From NCBI RefSeq assembly GCF_900110205.1, contig NZ_FOCV01000002.1, positions 1-64,000 of the forward strand: a stretch of 64,000 bases of DNA, read 5' to 3'. Under the pieces are notes generated by a model that worked only from the letters and a program-made list of their open reading frames with translations, was not told where the DNA came from and made no database searches. Shown here in pieces: positions 32,189 to 40,304 of this stretch (within the stretch, counting starts at the first letter, position 1; each line of letters starts with the position of its first letter). The position numbers and the translations under genes are program-made. This DNA comes from Rhizobium tibeticum (GTDB lineage Bacteria > Pseudomonadota > Alphaproteobacteria > Rhizobiales > Rhizobiaceae).

Positions 32189-32523
32189 TGGCCGAGATCC
32201 TCACATTCCCTCCGAAGTTTCGCGTCGTCTCAGACCGATTCAGCCCCAGCATTGAGGAAGAGATCGAAATCCAGATGGCCGAAGCCCGCCGTCGCCACGT
32301 TGCGCAGGCGTTCGAACATGTCGCGAGCGCGAACATCGATCTCGTAGTCGCAAATCTCTGCCGCAAGTCCGGTTTCGAGGGATTGACCGACGACACCATG
32401 ATCGGTCTCGTACACGCGATGATCGATGTCATCGACGCCCTTGGCTGCCGCAACGCCGATCTGCCGCTTCGCCGCACCCTGAACGAGGCAATCGAGAGGA
32501 TGGAGCGCGCGTATGCAGGCTAA
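32188..32523 (+). CDS. Hypothetical prophage protein
   Basis: 111 residues from ATG 32188, with GGAGGG 8 bases upstream. Begins AEILTFPPKFRVVSDRFSPS and continues as an acidic helical protein (EAIERMERAYAG end). Contains LVVANLCRKSGFEGLTDDTM. No family recognised; likely an accessory early gene. Confidence 0.6.
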   Translation: MAEILTFPPKFRVVSDRFSPSIEEEIEIQMAEARRRHVAQAFEHVASANIDLVVANLCRKSGFEGLTDDTMIGLVHAMIDVIDALGCRNADLPLRRTLNEAIERMERAYAG

Positions 32524-32722
32524 GCTGAAGAAGCTGACCGGCAAAGAGCTTCGCCGACAGACGCTCGATCGTCCGCTTGTGATTAAGACGATCACGATAA
32601 ACCGCCGCGTCGTCGCCGGTGACCACGGTGGCATTGCCTACGTGGATTTCACATTGCCTTGGGTCTCCATGCACGCAGCCGCCCGTGAGGCCGATCGCCA
32701 AGGAGGAGCCCGTGGCTTCTAA
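32513..32722 (+). CDS. Hypothetical prophage protein
   Basis: 69 residues, basic N-terminus (KLKKLTGKELRRQTLDRPLV) then beta-like VIKTITINRRVVAGDHGGIA. Overlaps the preceding gene by 11 bases and the next by 11 bases. Function unknown. Confidence 0.55.
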   Translation: MQAKLKKLTGKELRRQTLDRPLVIKTITINRRVVAGDHGGIAYVDFTLPWVSMHAAAREADRQGGARGF

Positions 32723-33239
32723 GGCAGACGGCGAACGTCTTTCAGCGATCCGCGCCCGCCATGCCGAGGCCAGCACCAACTGGCAGCTCGGCAGCACCGG
32801 GACAGAGCTGCTCGCAATTATCGTACCCAACACACAGCCAGTGTCCGTCGCACAGCTGACTGTCGAGTGCGGCTACATCGATCGCGACTTCCTGCTTCAT
32901 GCCCACGACGATCTGCGTTTCATCCTGGGGCTACTCCAGGAAGCATTCGCCGAGATCCGACGCTGGAAGCCTCGCCAGCAGCAACAGGCAGAGCACGCGC
33001 ACAAGAACGCCAACTACGCGGCGGAATGCGCGATGAGATCGAATGATCAGATCTTCCGCCGCTTCATGCTTGAAGAGAAGGGCGCGACCGAAGTCAGCGA
33101 CGCCGTCCGAGTGGATTCGCACATTCGCTACCTCCTGAAAATCGACAGCCGAAACGAATTGAACACCGACGCCGGCGCCCGCAATCGATGGTTCGATCTG
33201 CGCGCCGAGTTCGAAGCTTGGAAGAGGAACGCCGCATGA
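32712..33239 (+). CDS. Hypothetical prophage protein, GTG start
   Basis: 175 residues from a GTG at 32712 that has a perfect AGGAGG 5 bases upstream; the longer reading from 32619 is therefore rejected. Helical and charged throughout (FILGLLQEAFAEIRRWKPRQ; FDLRAEFEAWKRNAA). Family not recognised. Ends in an ATGA overlap with the next gene. Confidence 0.6.
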   Translation: MASKADGERLSAIRARHAEASTNWQLGSTGTELLAIIVPNTQPVSVAQLTVECGYIDRDFLLHAHDDLRFILGLLQEAFAEIRRWKPRQQQQAEHAHKNANYAAECAMRSNDQIFRRFMLEEKGATEVSDAVRVDSHIRYLLKIDSRNELNTDAGARNRWFDLRAEFEAWKRNAA

Positions 33240-33676
33240 CCGACCTAGTGGATCGCCTGTGCCCATACCGCCCGACCGACGAGTGGGGCCCAGCTGTGCA
33301 CCATACCATCTGCGACGAAGCAGCCAACGAGATCCAGCTGCTTCAAAGGGACGTGGCAATCTTCAATGGCCACCGGCACGAGCTGTTAGAGCACATCACT
33401 GCCACCCCCCCACCCGTTCCACATGTGGTGGCGTCCGATCCGGTATGGGAAGAACTCTGCAAGCTGGCGTTTGCCGTTCAGCACAACCCCAATTGCCCTA
33501 GCCCTTGGCTTGTACGGCTAGCGGGCAAAGGCTCGATCGACATGAAGCCCTACGGGGACCGGCTCGGCATTGTCCGTCACCAGACCGGTGACAGGCTTGG
33601 CTTCGGCAAGACGTTGGATGAGGCTGCCCGGCCCGCCCTTGCCACCGCTTCGGAGGGCTCCGCACATGGAAGCTAA
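33236..33676 (+). CDS. Hypothetical prophage protein (Ead/Ea22-like layout)
   Basis: 146 residues from ATG 33236 (GAGGAA 7 bases upstream, ATGA overlap). N-terminus VDRLCPYRPTDEWGPAVHHT / ICDEAANEIQLLQRDVAIFN resembles the short helical Ead/Ea22-type modules found in early regions of temperate phages; the C-terminus includes DPVWEELCKLAFAVQHNPNC. Function unknown. Confidence 0.6.
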   Translation: MTDLVDRLCPYRPTDEWGPAVHHTICDEAANEIQLLQRDVAIFNGHRHELLEHITATPPPVPHVVASDPVWEELCKLAFAVQHNPNCPSPWLVRLAGKGSIDMKPYGDRLGIVRHQTGDRLGFGKTLDEAARPALATASEGSAHGS

Positions 33677-33722
33677 GCAGCTTCATATGCTAGCGCCGCC
33701 CCAATCGAAAGGGGCTACGGGG

Positions 33723-34148
33723 TTAGTTGTCGCGGGAAATCTGGCCGGCCTTTCGCTCCCACGGGCTGAAACCGGCTTTCTCGCGTTCGCTGTTAACGTC
33801 AGCCAGACATGTCCGCATCACTACGTCTTTTACGACGAGTGCTGGGGAAAGCCGCCAGTCGGCCGTGTAGGTTCTGTAATGCGAATCCACAAGGTCCACG
33901 AGCATCGTGGAGTTGATTTCTTGCTCCTTAAGGCACTTGTTAATCCCTGTGCGTTGGGCTTTCATCCACGGCGGCTCTCCGGGGGTGGATGTTCGTGTCC
34001 AGCCATCCATTACGCCGACCAAATAGGCCTCTTGCATCGCTGGTTGGAATTTTTTCCAACTCGCATAGTTGGTAACGAATATCGCGTGTGCAGCGGACGG
34101 CACGAAAACAGACAAGATCAATGCAAGCTTAACAAGTGGCCGGATCAC
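33723..34148 (-). CDS. Secreted protein, Rap1a/Tai-like (tentative), prophage moron
   Basis: 141 residues with a clear signal peptide (MIRPLVKLALILSVFVPSAA, cleavage after HA). The mature part has AYLVGVMDG, a pair of cysteines (KCLKEQ and RTCLAD) and a VVDxHY-like helix, a pattern reminiscent of the Rap1a/Tai periplasmic immunity family. It is transcribed against its neighbours, as expected of a lysogenic-conversion gene. The family match is by eye only. Confidence 0.5.
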   Translation of the reverse strand: MIRPLVKLALILSVFVPSAAHAIFVTNYASWKKFQPAMQEAYLVGVMDGWTRTSTPGEPPWMKAQRTGINKCLKEQEINSTMLVDLVDSHYRTYTADWRLSPALVVKDVVMRTCLADVNSEREKAGFSPWERKAGQISRDN

Positions 34149-34279
34149 GAAAGCACCTCTAATGACGAGCGGCAGGCTACCAGAGCGCGCCCAGCCGCGC
34201 TAGATCTTGGCCGGGGTTACCGGACATCCCCACCACCCTTAGAGAGGGAACCTGCAGAAAATCGACCGGAGGAAGAGTG

Positions 34280-34486
34280 ATGGGACGCCGCGCAGTCATC
34301 CGATCGACGGACATCACCACTACGCTTGCGGCCCTGAAAGCAGCGGGTATCACGCCATTGGCAATGGATACATTGCCAGATGGTGGCATGCGATGGCATT
34401 TTACGCCGCCGGGAAAGCCGGATGAGGACGAGCTCGATCGCGAGCTAAGGGACTTTGAAGAGCGCAATGGTCGAAATAGAGCTTAA
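34280..34486 (+). CDS. Small protein upstream of integrase
   Basis: 68 residues from ATG 34280, with GGAGG about 8 bases upstream. RRAVIRSTDITTTLAALKAA, then GITPLAMDTLPDGGMRWHFT, ends in a very acidic/basic tail. It overlaps the integrase gene by 20 bases. Excisionases often occupy this position, but there is no MerR/AlpA-type HTH, so an Xis role is only a guess. Confidence 0.55.
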   Translation: MGRRAVIRSTDITTTLAALKAAGITPLAMDTLPDGGMRWHFTPPGKPDEDELDRELRDFEERNGRNRA

Positions 34487-35528
34487 AGGCATCCACACCG
34501 TCAAAGCCAAGGGCAAGATTTATTATTACGCTTGGCGCGGCGGGCCGGCGCTCAAAGGCCTTCCCGGCTCGTTCGAATTCATGAAGTCCTACAACGAGGC
34601 AATCGCCGAGCGGCGTGCGCCCGAGGACGGAAAGTTTAAGTCGGTCATCGCCCACTACAAAACTCATGAATTCGGCAAGCTGGCCTCATCTACCAGGCGC
34701 GTTTGGTCGCCTTGGCTCGATAAGATCGGGAAACGGTTCGGCGATCTGAGCATTGCGCAGTTCAATAGACCTGAGAAAATTCGGCCAAGCATCATCCGTT
34801 GGCGCAGCGAGTATTCCGAGACCCCTCGCACAGCGGATCTCGCGCTGCAGGTGCTATCGCGACTATTGTCGCACGCTGTCGATCCCATGGGAAAAATAGC
34901 GTCAAACCCTTGCGAAGGCATACGGCACCTCTACAGCCAATCTCGCGCTGAGATCATCTGGACTGCTGACGACATCGCTCAGCTGAAAACGGAGGCGTCC
35001 AAGGAAGTTGCACTTGCCGTCGATCTCGCAGCCCATACCGGATTGCGGGTTGGCGATCTTGTTCGCCTAGCATGGTCCCACATCGGGAGGGACGCAATTG
35101 TGATTTCCACCGGCAAGAGCAAACACAGGAAAGAAGCGGTGATCCCTCGATACGACGCTTTGAACGAGCTGCTCGACCGCATCCCGAAGAACTCGCCGAT
35201 AATCCTCACCAACAGCCGCAAGCGACCTTGGACGCAAGACGGCCTCGCTAGCTCGTTCTGGACCGCAAAGGTCGAAGCGCACATGCAGGAACGCGACCTA
35301 CACTTTCACGATCTGCGAGGCACCGCCGCGACAAACTTCTACACTGCCGGTCTGTCGATCCGGGTGATTGCTGAAATTATGGGCTGGGAAGAAGATCAGG
35401 TGGAGAAGATTATTCGTCGATATGTCAGCCGAGGTGCTGCGACGAGGGAGGCGATTCGCCAACTCAACGAAGCGCGAGAGAAGAAAACCGCGGCTTCGAA
35501 AAGCACGAACGACGAACAGGCGCTGTAA
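34467..35528 (+). CDS. int: Tyrosine site-specific integrase
   Basis: 353 residues from ATG 34467. N-terminal arm-binding part (YYYAWRGGPALKGLPGSFEF), SAM-like core-binding domain to about residue 150, then the catalytic domain with AAHTGLRVGDLVRLAW (first Arg), the Lys in TGKSKHRKEAVIP, HFHDLRGTAATNF (HxxR), GWEEDQ, and the nucleophile Tyr in IIRRYVSRG. All catalytic residues appear present. The gene ends 65 bases from the tRNA-Gly 3' end, consistent with attachment in that tRNA. Confidence 0.9.
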   Translation: MVEIELKGIHTVKAKGKIYYYAWRGGPALKGLPGSFEFMKSYNEAIAERRAPEDGKFKSVIAHYKTHEFGKLASSTRRVWSPWLDKIGKRFGDLSIAQFNRPEKIRPSIIRWRSEYSETPRTADLALQVLSRLLSHAVDPMGKIASNPCEGIRHLYSQSRAEIIWTADDIAQLKTEASKEVALAVDLAAHTGLRVGDLVRLAWSHIGRDAIVISTGKSKHRKEAVIPRYDALNELLDRIPKNSPIILTNSRKRPWTQDGLASSFWTAKVEAHMQERDLHFHDLRGTAATNFYTAGLSIRVIAEIMGWEEDQVEKIIRRYVSRGAATREAIRQLNEAREKKTAASKSTNDEQAL

Positions 35529-35541
35529 AACTGCCTGTAAA

Positions 35542-35560
35542 ACCACGGTTGTTCCGTGGT
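35542..35560 (+). terminator. Hairpin after the integrase
   Basis: ACCACGG (35542-35548) and CCGTGGT (35554-35560) form a perfect 7-bp stem with a 5-base loop, 13 bases after the integrase stop. There is no U-tract. It may end the integrase mRNA or be an arm-type site near attR. Confidence 0.4.
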
Positions 35561-35593
35561 CGGAGTTGGTATCTAAGTAACTGAAAACATTGA

Positions 35594-35667
35594 TGGAGCG
35601 GGTGAAGGGAATCGAACCCTCGTATTCAGCTTGGGAAGCTGCTGCTCTACCATTGAGCTACACCCGC
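35594..35667 (-). tRNA. tRNA-Gly (anticodon CCC)
   Basis: On the minus strand the sequence starts GCGGGTGTAGCTCAATGG and folds as a cloverleaf: acceptor GCGGGTG/CACCCGC, D arm GCTC...GAGC, anticodon loop TTCCCAA (CCC), T loop TTCGATT, and an encoded CCA end at 35596-35594. It reads glycine GGG codons. Its 3' end faces the prophage integrase, so it is the probable attB. A TTGACA at 35706-35701 (minus strand) with a weak -10 would start transcription about 4 bases before the tRNA. Confidence 0.95.
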
Positions 35668-36150
35668 ACTAGAGCGAGACTTTCTACAGATGATCGCCGC
35701 TGTCAAGCGGCCAAACACCGACAATCATAACAAGGCACCTCTGATATTGCAGCCTCCGCGCGGTTTTTGGTGGGTGGGTCACAACTGCGGATCAATACGT
35801 GCTTTTCATAATAAAATACCGTTTGTGGCAAATAACCCGAACGTTGTAAGCGCTCTCACAAACAAAACAAAAGCACTCTGGAACCGCCCTTCAATTCATC
35901 TGAATCATGACGATGTCAGGATTGAGGAAATTGAAGAACGCCACTGTCAGTCTTGTTCACCGCAATCGTCACAGCACGGACACCACAAGGCTCAATAAGA
36001 TTCTACCGGCCGGACCTTATCACGCGCCGAACGCCGCTCCTTCAAATCGACGGCAGAAACATTGCCCCACCTCTGACCGAATGATGGCGAACCGCGCCCT
36101 CTGGCTACCGACGAGAAAGCGGCAACCAGCAACCGACCACACCAGGACGC
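35668..36150. other. Intergenic region between tRNA-Gly and dcd
   Basis: 483 bases without a supported gene. The left edge holds the probable tRNA promoter. The 35740-35960 part is AT-rich relative to the rest; open frames across it have low-quality composition. No terminator hairpin for the minus-strand dcd mRNA was recognised. Could be a scar of earlier integrations next to the tRNA. Confidence 0.4.
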
Positions 36151-37242
36151 TCAAATGCGGAAGTGCTTGGAAAGCTTCAGGCCCTGGGCCTGATAGTTCG
36201 AGCCGAGGCCGGAGCCGTAGAGGCTTTCCGGGTGCTCCCGCATATGTTCGTAGACGAGGCGGCCGACGATCTGGCCGTCTTCGAGGATGAAGGGAACCTC
36301 GTGGCTGCGGACCTCGAGCACGGCGCGGCTGCCGCGGCCGCCAGCGGGTGCGTGGCCGAAGCCTGGGTCGAAGAAGCCGGCATAGTGCACGCGGAATTCG
36401 CCGACCAGCGGATCGAAGGGGGTCATCTCGGCCGCGTAGTGCGGCGGCACATGGATGGCCTCGCGGGAGACGAGGATGTAGAACTCGTCAGGATCCAGGA
36501 TCAGTTCGTTGCGGCCGCGACTATAGAGAGGCTCCCAGAAATCATAGATGTCGTGCTGCGCCTTCTTGTCGACATCGACGACGGCGGTGTGATGCTTGCC
36601 GCGGTAGCCGATCAGGCCGTCCTCGTCGCCCGCAAGATCGATCGACAGCGCAATACCGCCGCCCGAGACGTTCGGCTGCTTGCTGGCAACCAGCGTTTCG
36701 GCATCGTGCAGCGCCAGAAGTTCGGGCTCGCCGAGCAGGGAATGCCCGACACGGAAGCGGATCTGCGACAGGCGCGAGCCCCGGCGCACGACAATCGGGA
36801 AAGTGCGCGGGCTAATTTCGAGGTAGAGAGGGCCGGAATAGCCGGCCGGGATCTTATCAAACTCCTGCGCATAGTCGGTGATGACGCGCGTGAAGATATC
36901 CAAACGCCCCGTCGAGCTCTTCGGGTTGGCCGAGGCCGACATATCGGCAGGCAGGTCGAGGCGCTCCATCAGCGGAACGATATAGACACAGCCTGTCTCC
37001 AGCACGGCACCTTCGGAGAGGTCGACGACGTGAAGGCTTAGGCGATCGAGCTTGTCGGACACAAGATGGGATGGACCCGGCATGAAACTCGCGCGAACGC
37101 GGAACGCCTTGGCACCAAGCCTGAGGTCGAGGCTTGCCGGCTGGATCTGGTCGTGATCCAAATCGCGCTCAGAGGTGAGACGCCCGGCCTCAAAGAGCGC
37201 GGCAATCGCACGATCTGCCAAAATTCCTGTTACGCGAGCCAT
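36151..37242 (-). CDS. dcd: 2'-deoxycytidine 5'-triphosphate deaminase (two-domain type)
   Basis: 363 residues. It is made of two tandem dUTPase-like domains, the long alphaproteobacterial form of dCTP deaminase: first domain with QIQPASLDLRLGAKAFRVRA and the substrate loop ANPKSSTGRLDIFTRVITDY, second with VSREAIHVPPHYAAEMTPFD and HYAGFFDPGFGHAPAGGRGS. It converts dCTP to dUTP, the main route to dTTP precursors. M1/M2 starts at 37245/37242 are both possible. It is transcribed alone, divergently from metZ. Confidence 0.85.
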   Translation of the reverse strand: MARVTGILADRAIAALFEAGRLTSERDLDHDQIQPASLDLRLGAKAFRVRASFMPGPSHLVSDKLDRLSLHVVDLSEGAVLETGCVYIVPLMERLDLPADMSASANPKSSTGRLDIFTRVITDYAQEFDKIPAGYSGPLYLEISPRTFPIVVRRGSRLSQIRFRVGHSLLGEPELLALHDAETLVASKQPNVSGGGIALSIDLAGDEDGLIGYRGKHHTAVVDVDKKAQHDIYDFWEPLYSRGRNELILDPDEFYILVSREAIHVPPHYAAEMTPFDPLVGEFRVHYAGFFDPGFGHAPAGGRGSRAVLEVRSHEVPFILEDGQIVGRLVYEHMREHPESLYGSGLGSNYQAQGLKLSKHFRI

Positions 37243-37323
37243 CATGCCTCATCCATCTTTGTCGCAGACAAAACCAAACTCAAGGAATTGACGCAAGCAT
37301 AGAACGGCAGTATTGCAGCTTTA

Positions 37324-37377
37324 TCCCGTGGTGATTTGGCCGGTCGGCTTGCAGCCACGTTAAACAAGTGGCTAAAA
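37324..37377 (+). promoter_or_regulatory. SAM-II riboswitch upstream of metZ
   Basis: The stretch has the SAM-II (metA motif) consensus: GTGGTGATTTGGCCGGTC, then GGCTTGCAGCCACGTTAAAC, then AAGTGGCTAAAA, in the right order and spacing to form the H-type pseudoknot that binds S-adenosylmethionine. It precedes metZ by 64 bases, and this placement before met genes is the known use in Rhizobiales. SAM binding would lower metZ expression. Confidence 0.92.
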
Positions 37378-37378
37378 G

Positions 37379-37419
37379 GACCGGGTGCAAAACCGGTCTG
37401 CTTTCGCGGCCGGTTTTTT
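37379..37419 (+). terminator. Expression platform with competing hairpins and U-tract
   Basis: GACCGG (37379-37384) can pair with CCGGTC (37393-37398), or AACCGG (37391-37396) can pair with CCGGTT (37410-37415) followed by TTTTTT (37414-37419). The two hairpins share 37393-37396 and exclude each other, like an antiterminator/terminator pair directly after the SAM-II aptamer. The terminator loop is 13 bases. Confidence 0.6.
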
Positions 37420-37440
37420 GTTGTTTGAAAGTGGTGATTC

Positions 37441-38625
37441 ATGAGCAAGACCTGGCGCCCGGCAACCCAACTCGTCCACGACGGTTCGCTGCGCTCGCAA
37501 TATGGCGAGACCTCCGAAGCAATCTACCTCACGCAGGGCTTCGTCTATGAAAGCGCGGAAGCGGCCGAAGCACGCTTCAAGGGCGAGACCGAAGGCTATA
37601 TTTACGCTCGCTACGGCAGCCCGACCAACGACATGTTCGAGAAGCGCATGTGCGCGCTCGAAGGTGCCGAGGAGGCCCGTGCCACGGCCTCGGGCATGGC
37701 AGCCGTCACCGCCGCGATCCTCTGCCAGGTGAAGGCAGGCGACCACATCGTCGCAGCCCGCGCCCTCTTCGGCTCCTGCCGCTGGGTCATCGAGACGCTT
37801 GCGCCGAAATATGGCATCGAATGTACGCTGGTCGATGGTCGCCATCTCGAGAACTGGGAAAAGGCGATCCGTCCGAACACGAAGGTGTTCTTCCTGGAAA
37901 GCCCGACGAACCCGACGCTGGAAGTGATCGACATCGCCGGTGTTGCCAGGCTCGCCAACCAGATCGGCGCCAAAGTCGTGGTCGACAACGTCTTTGCAAC
38001 CCCGATCTTCCAGAAGCCACTCGAGCTCGGCGCCCATATCGTCGTCTATTCGGCCACCAAGCACATCGACGGTCAGGGCCGCAGCCTCGGGGGCGTGATC
38101 CTCTCCGACACGGAATGGGTCAACGAGAACCTGCAGGACTACTACCGCCACACCGGCCCGGCGATGTCGCCGTTCACGGCGTGGACGCTGCTGAAGGGCC
38201 TCGAGACACTGCCACTGCGCGTCAAACAGCAGACCGAAAATGCATCGAAGATTGCCGACTTCCTGGCTGATCAGCCGAAGGTCGCCAAGGTAATCTATCC
38301 CGGCCGCAAGGATCATCCGCAGGCCGACATCGTCGCCAAGCAGATGAAGGGCGGCTCAACGCTGGTCGCCATCGAATTGAAGGGTGGCAAGGAGGCAGCC
38401 TTCGCGCTTCAAAACGCGCTTGATATCGTCAAGATCTCCAACAATCTGGGCGACGCCAAGAGCCTGATCACGCACCCGGCGACGACGACGCACAAGAACC
38501 TCACCGACGAGGCGCGCGCAGAGCTCGGCATCTCCGGCGGCACCGTTCGTCTCTCCGCGGGCATCGAGGACACGGATGATCTGATCGAGGATTTTGCCCA
38601 GGCGCTCGCCAAGGTGAACGCCTGA
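37441..38625 (+). CDS. metZ: O-succinylhomoserine sulfhydrylase
   Basis: 394 residues of the Cys/Met-metabolism PLP family. Motifs: IYARYGSPTNDMFEKRMCAL, EARATASGMAAVTAAIL, VFFLESPTNPTLEVIDI, and the PLP-lysine region VVYSATKHIDGQGRSLGGVI. It makes homocysteine from O-succinyl- (or O-acetyl-) homoserine and sulfide. The start is at 37441, with only a weak GTGGTG upstream, so translation may be regulated; a SAM-II riboswitch and a terminator-like hairpin precede it. Confidence 0.92.
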   Translation: MSKTWRPATQLVHDGSLRSQYGETSEAIYLTQGFVYESAEAAEARFKGETEGYIYARYGSPTNDMFEKRMCALEGAEEARATASGMAAVTAAILCQVKAGDHIVAARALFGSCRWVIETLAPKYGIECTLVDGRHLENWEKAIRPNTKVFFLESPTNPTLEVIDIAGVARLANQIGAKVVVDNVFATPIFQKPLELGAHIVVYSATKHIDGQGRSLGGVILSDTEWVNENLQDYYRHTGPAMSPFTAWTLLKGLETLPLRVKQQTENASKIADFLADQPKVAKVIYPGRKDHPQADIVAKQMKGGSTLVAIELKGGKEAAFALQNALDIVKISNNLGDAKSLITHPATTTHKNLTDEARAELGISGGTVRLSAGIEDTDDLIEDFAQALAKVNA

Positions 38626-38635
38626 TCCGCCCATA

Positions 38636-38663
38636 TCGGCCGGATTGCCTCCGATCCGGCCGA
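38636..38663 (+). terminator. Perfect 10-bp inverted repeat after metZ
   Basis: TCGGCCGGAT (38636-38645) and ATCCGGCCGA (38654-38663), loop 8 bases, 10 bases after the metZ stop. Strong stem without a U-tract; likely the metZ 3' end or a Rho-stalling hairpin. Confidence 0.55.
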
Positions 38664-38823
38664 CCGCCATGCGTTTCCGCCACACGCGAGGCGGGCTAAA
38701 ATTAGGCTTAGCACGCGAAACCTCTTGCCATTGCAGGCATTCGGGACGTGATCGCCTATCGGTTTATTGACGGATCGGCCGTCGTATAAGATACCGGTAA
38801 CGTATGTTGACTATGGTGTAGGC

Positions 38824-39216
38824 ATGTATCGCGCCCTTACACGAGACATTGAAGTCGTCGTCGAACCCTTTTATCTGGAGGAGCAATCCGATCCGGAGGA
38901 CGATCGTTATGTCTGGGGCTACAAGATCGTCATCAGCAACAATTCCGACACGACCGTACGATTGGTGAACCGCTACTGGAACATCACAGACCAGAACGGG
39001 ATCGTCGATGAGATCACGGGCGCCGGCGTTGTCGGCGAACAGCCGCGGCTTGCTCCGGGCGATACCTATGAATATTCCTCGGGCTGCCCACTGGATACGC
39101 CATCAGGGCTGATGTTCGGCCACTACCAGATGGAAACGGATGAAGGCGAGCTTTTCGATGTCGAAATACCCGCCTTCTCGCTGGATTCGCCAGGGCTGCT
39201 CAGAGTCCTGAACTGA
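38824..39216 (+). CDS. apaG: ApaG domain protein
   Basis: 130 residues from ATG 38824, the usual ApaG length; the longer TTG reading from 38767 is not conserved. Contains [60 protein letters not shown] and [16 protein letters not shown], the conserved core of the family (fibronectin-like fold). Biochemical role is unsettled; it is associated with Co/Mg homeostasis. Its stop abuts the convergent hslO stop with no room for a terminator. Confidence 0.9.
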   Translation: MYRALTRDIEVVVEPFYLEEQSDPEDDRYVWGYKIVISNNSDTTVRLVNRYWNITDQNGIVDEITGAGVVGEQPRLAPGDTYEYSSGCPLDTPSGLMFGHYQMETDEGELFDVEIPAFSLDSPGLLRVLN

Positions 39217-40212
39217 TCACTCGGCAGCCTGAGCCACCTCCTCCACTTCGAAGCGGTAGGTCGTCGAGCAGAACTCGCAGGTGACCGAGATCGCGCCGTC
39301 TTCCTGGCTGTCATCGATTTCCTCGGCAGAGAAACCCTTCAGCACGCCCTTGATCTTCTCGCGCGAACAGCTGCAGCGATCGAAGACCTCGCGCGGTTCG
39401 TAGACGCGAACGCCGCGTTCGTGGAACAGGCGGTACAGAAGCCTCTCCGTGCCCACCTGCGGATCCGTCAACTCGTCGGCGTCGATCGTTTCGACGAGCG
39501 AGCGGGCTTCCATCCATGCATCGTCTTCCTTGTGGGAACCGCCGGCCGTGTCACCGTCGCCCCCGTGAAGATCCGGCTGGCGCATGCGCTCCGGCGCTTC
39601 CGGAAGGAACTGGGCCACGAGCCCCCCTGCCCGCCAGCGGTGACGCGGCTTGCCCGCGTCGTCGCGATCGAAGAGCTCGGCAGCGGCAAGACGCACTCGC
39701 GTCGGAATTTGCTCCGACTGGCGGAAATAGGTGCCGGCGATTTCCTCGAGGGTCGCTCCGTCGAGCGCAACGATGCCCTGATAGGGTTGGCTAAACTTCC
39801 CCTGATCGATCGTAAACGCCAGCATACCCTTGCCGAGCAGCTGTTCAGGCTCAACTTGCCCAGCGGCGATGGCCCTGTCGAGGAGGCCCTGGTCGAAGCG
39901 CGCATAAGCACGCACGTTCTCGGGCGTCGAGAAATCGCAAACAAGCAGGTCCACCGGGCCGTCGCCTTTGGTCTGCACCGTGAACTTGCCGTCAAATTTC
40001 AGCGACGTGCCGAGCAGCACGGTCAACACGACGACTTCGGCAAGAAGCCTCGCGACAGGCGCAGGATAGCGATGACGCTCGAGGATCGCGTCCAGCATCG
40101 GGCCGAGTTGGACGGCGCGACCGCGCACATCCAGCCCTTCAACCTGAAACGGAACGACGTGATCATCGCCGGCGAAATTGAATTCGCCGAGGGCGGCTGC
40201 AGGTTCTGCCAT
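39217..40212 (-). CDS. hslO: Redox-regulated chaperone Hsp33
   Basis: 331 residues. The C-terminal zinc switch is intact: DRCSCSREKI (CxC) and VTCEFCSTTYRF (CxxC). N-terminal domain with VVPFQVEGLDVRGRAVQLGP and LLGTSLKFDGKFTVQTKGDG. Upon oxidation it unfolds its C-terminus and holds denaturing proteins. It is third in the argD-argF-hslO set, 92 bases after argF. Confidence 0.93.
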   Translation of the reverse strand: MAEPAAALGEFNFAGDDHVVPFQVEGLDVRGRAVQLGPMLDAILERHRYPAPVARLLAEVVVLTVLLGTSLKFDGKFTVQTKGDGPVDLLVCDFSTPENVRAYARFDQGLLDRAIAAGQVEPEQLLGKGMLAFTIDQGKFSQPYQGIVALDGATLEEIAGTYFRQSEQIPTRVRLAAAELFDRDDAGKPRHRWRAGGLVAQFLPEAPERMRQPDLHGGDGDTAGGSHKEDDAWMEARSLVETIDADELTDPQVGTERLLYRLFHERGVRVYEPREVFDRCSCSREKIKGVLKGFSAEEIDDSQEDGAISVTCEFCSTTYRFEVEEVAQAAE

Positions 40213-40304
40213 GGTCTTCTCCTAGTCTGGGAGCGGCAGACGAGAGTGTCCATCCGCTCGCGCGGCCAACGGGCCTTCCGGCCAAACGCGGCGTCAAGTA
40301 TGGT

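Larger units (their letters stand above)
1640..35667. mobile_element. Integrated lambda-like (siphovirus-type) prophage
   Basis: A continuous set of phage genes: lysis, tail, head and packaging genes on the minus strand (1.6-24.8 kb), then NusG-like, replication, methylase and regulatory genes, a divergent CI repressor at 30.6 kb, a rightward set of small genes, and a tyrosine integrase ending 65 bases from tRNA-Gly. Head-tail gene order follows lambda. All main modules look intact, with no obvious frameshift other than the programmed one in the G/T genes. The right end is inferred to be in the tRNA gene. The left end is uncertain: I could not find a copy of the tRNA 3' sequence, so the element may extend beyond position 1640 or off the window. 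Confidence 0.9.

Noticed and set aside
35690-35998. 102-codon plus-strand frame after tRNA-Gly
   Set aside because: Composition not protein-like and no start signal; region treated as intergenic.
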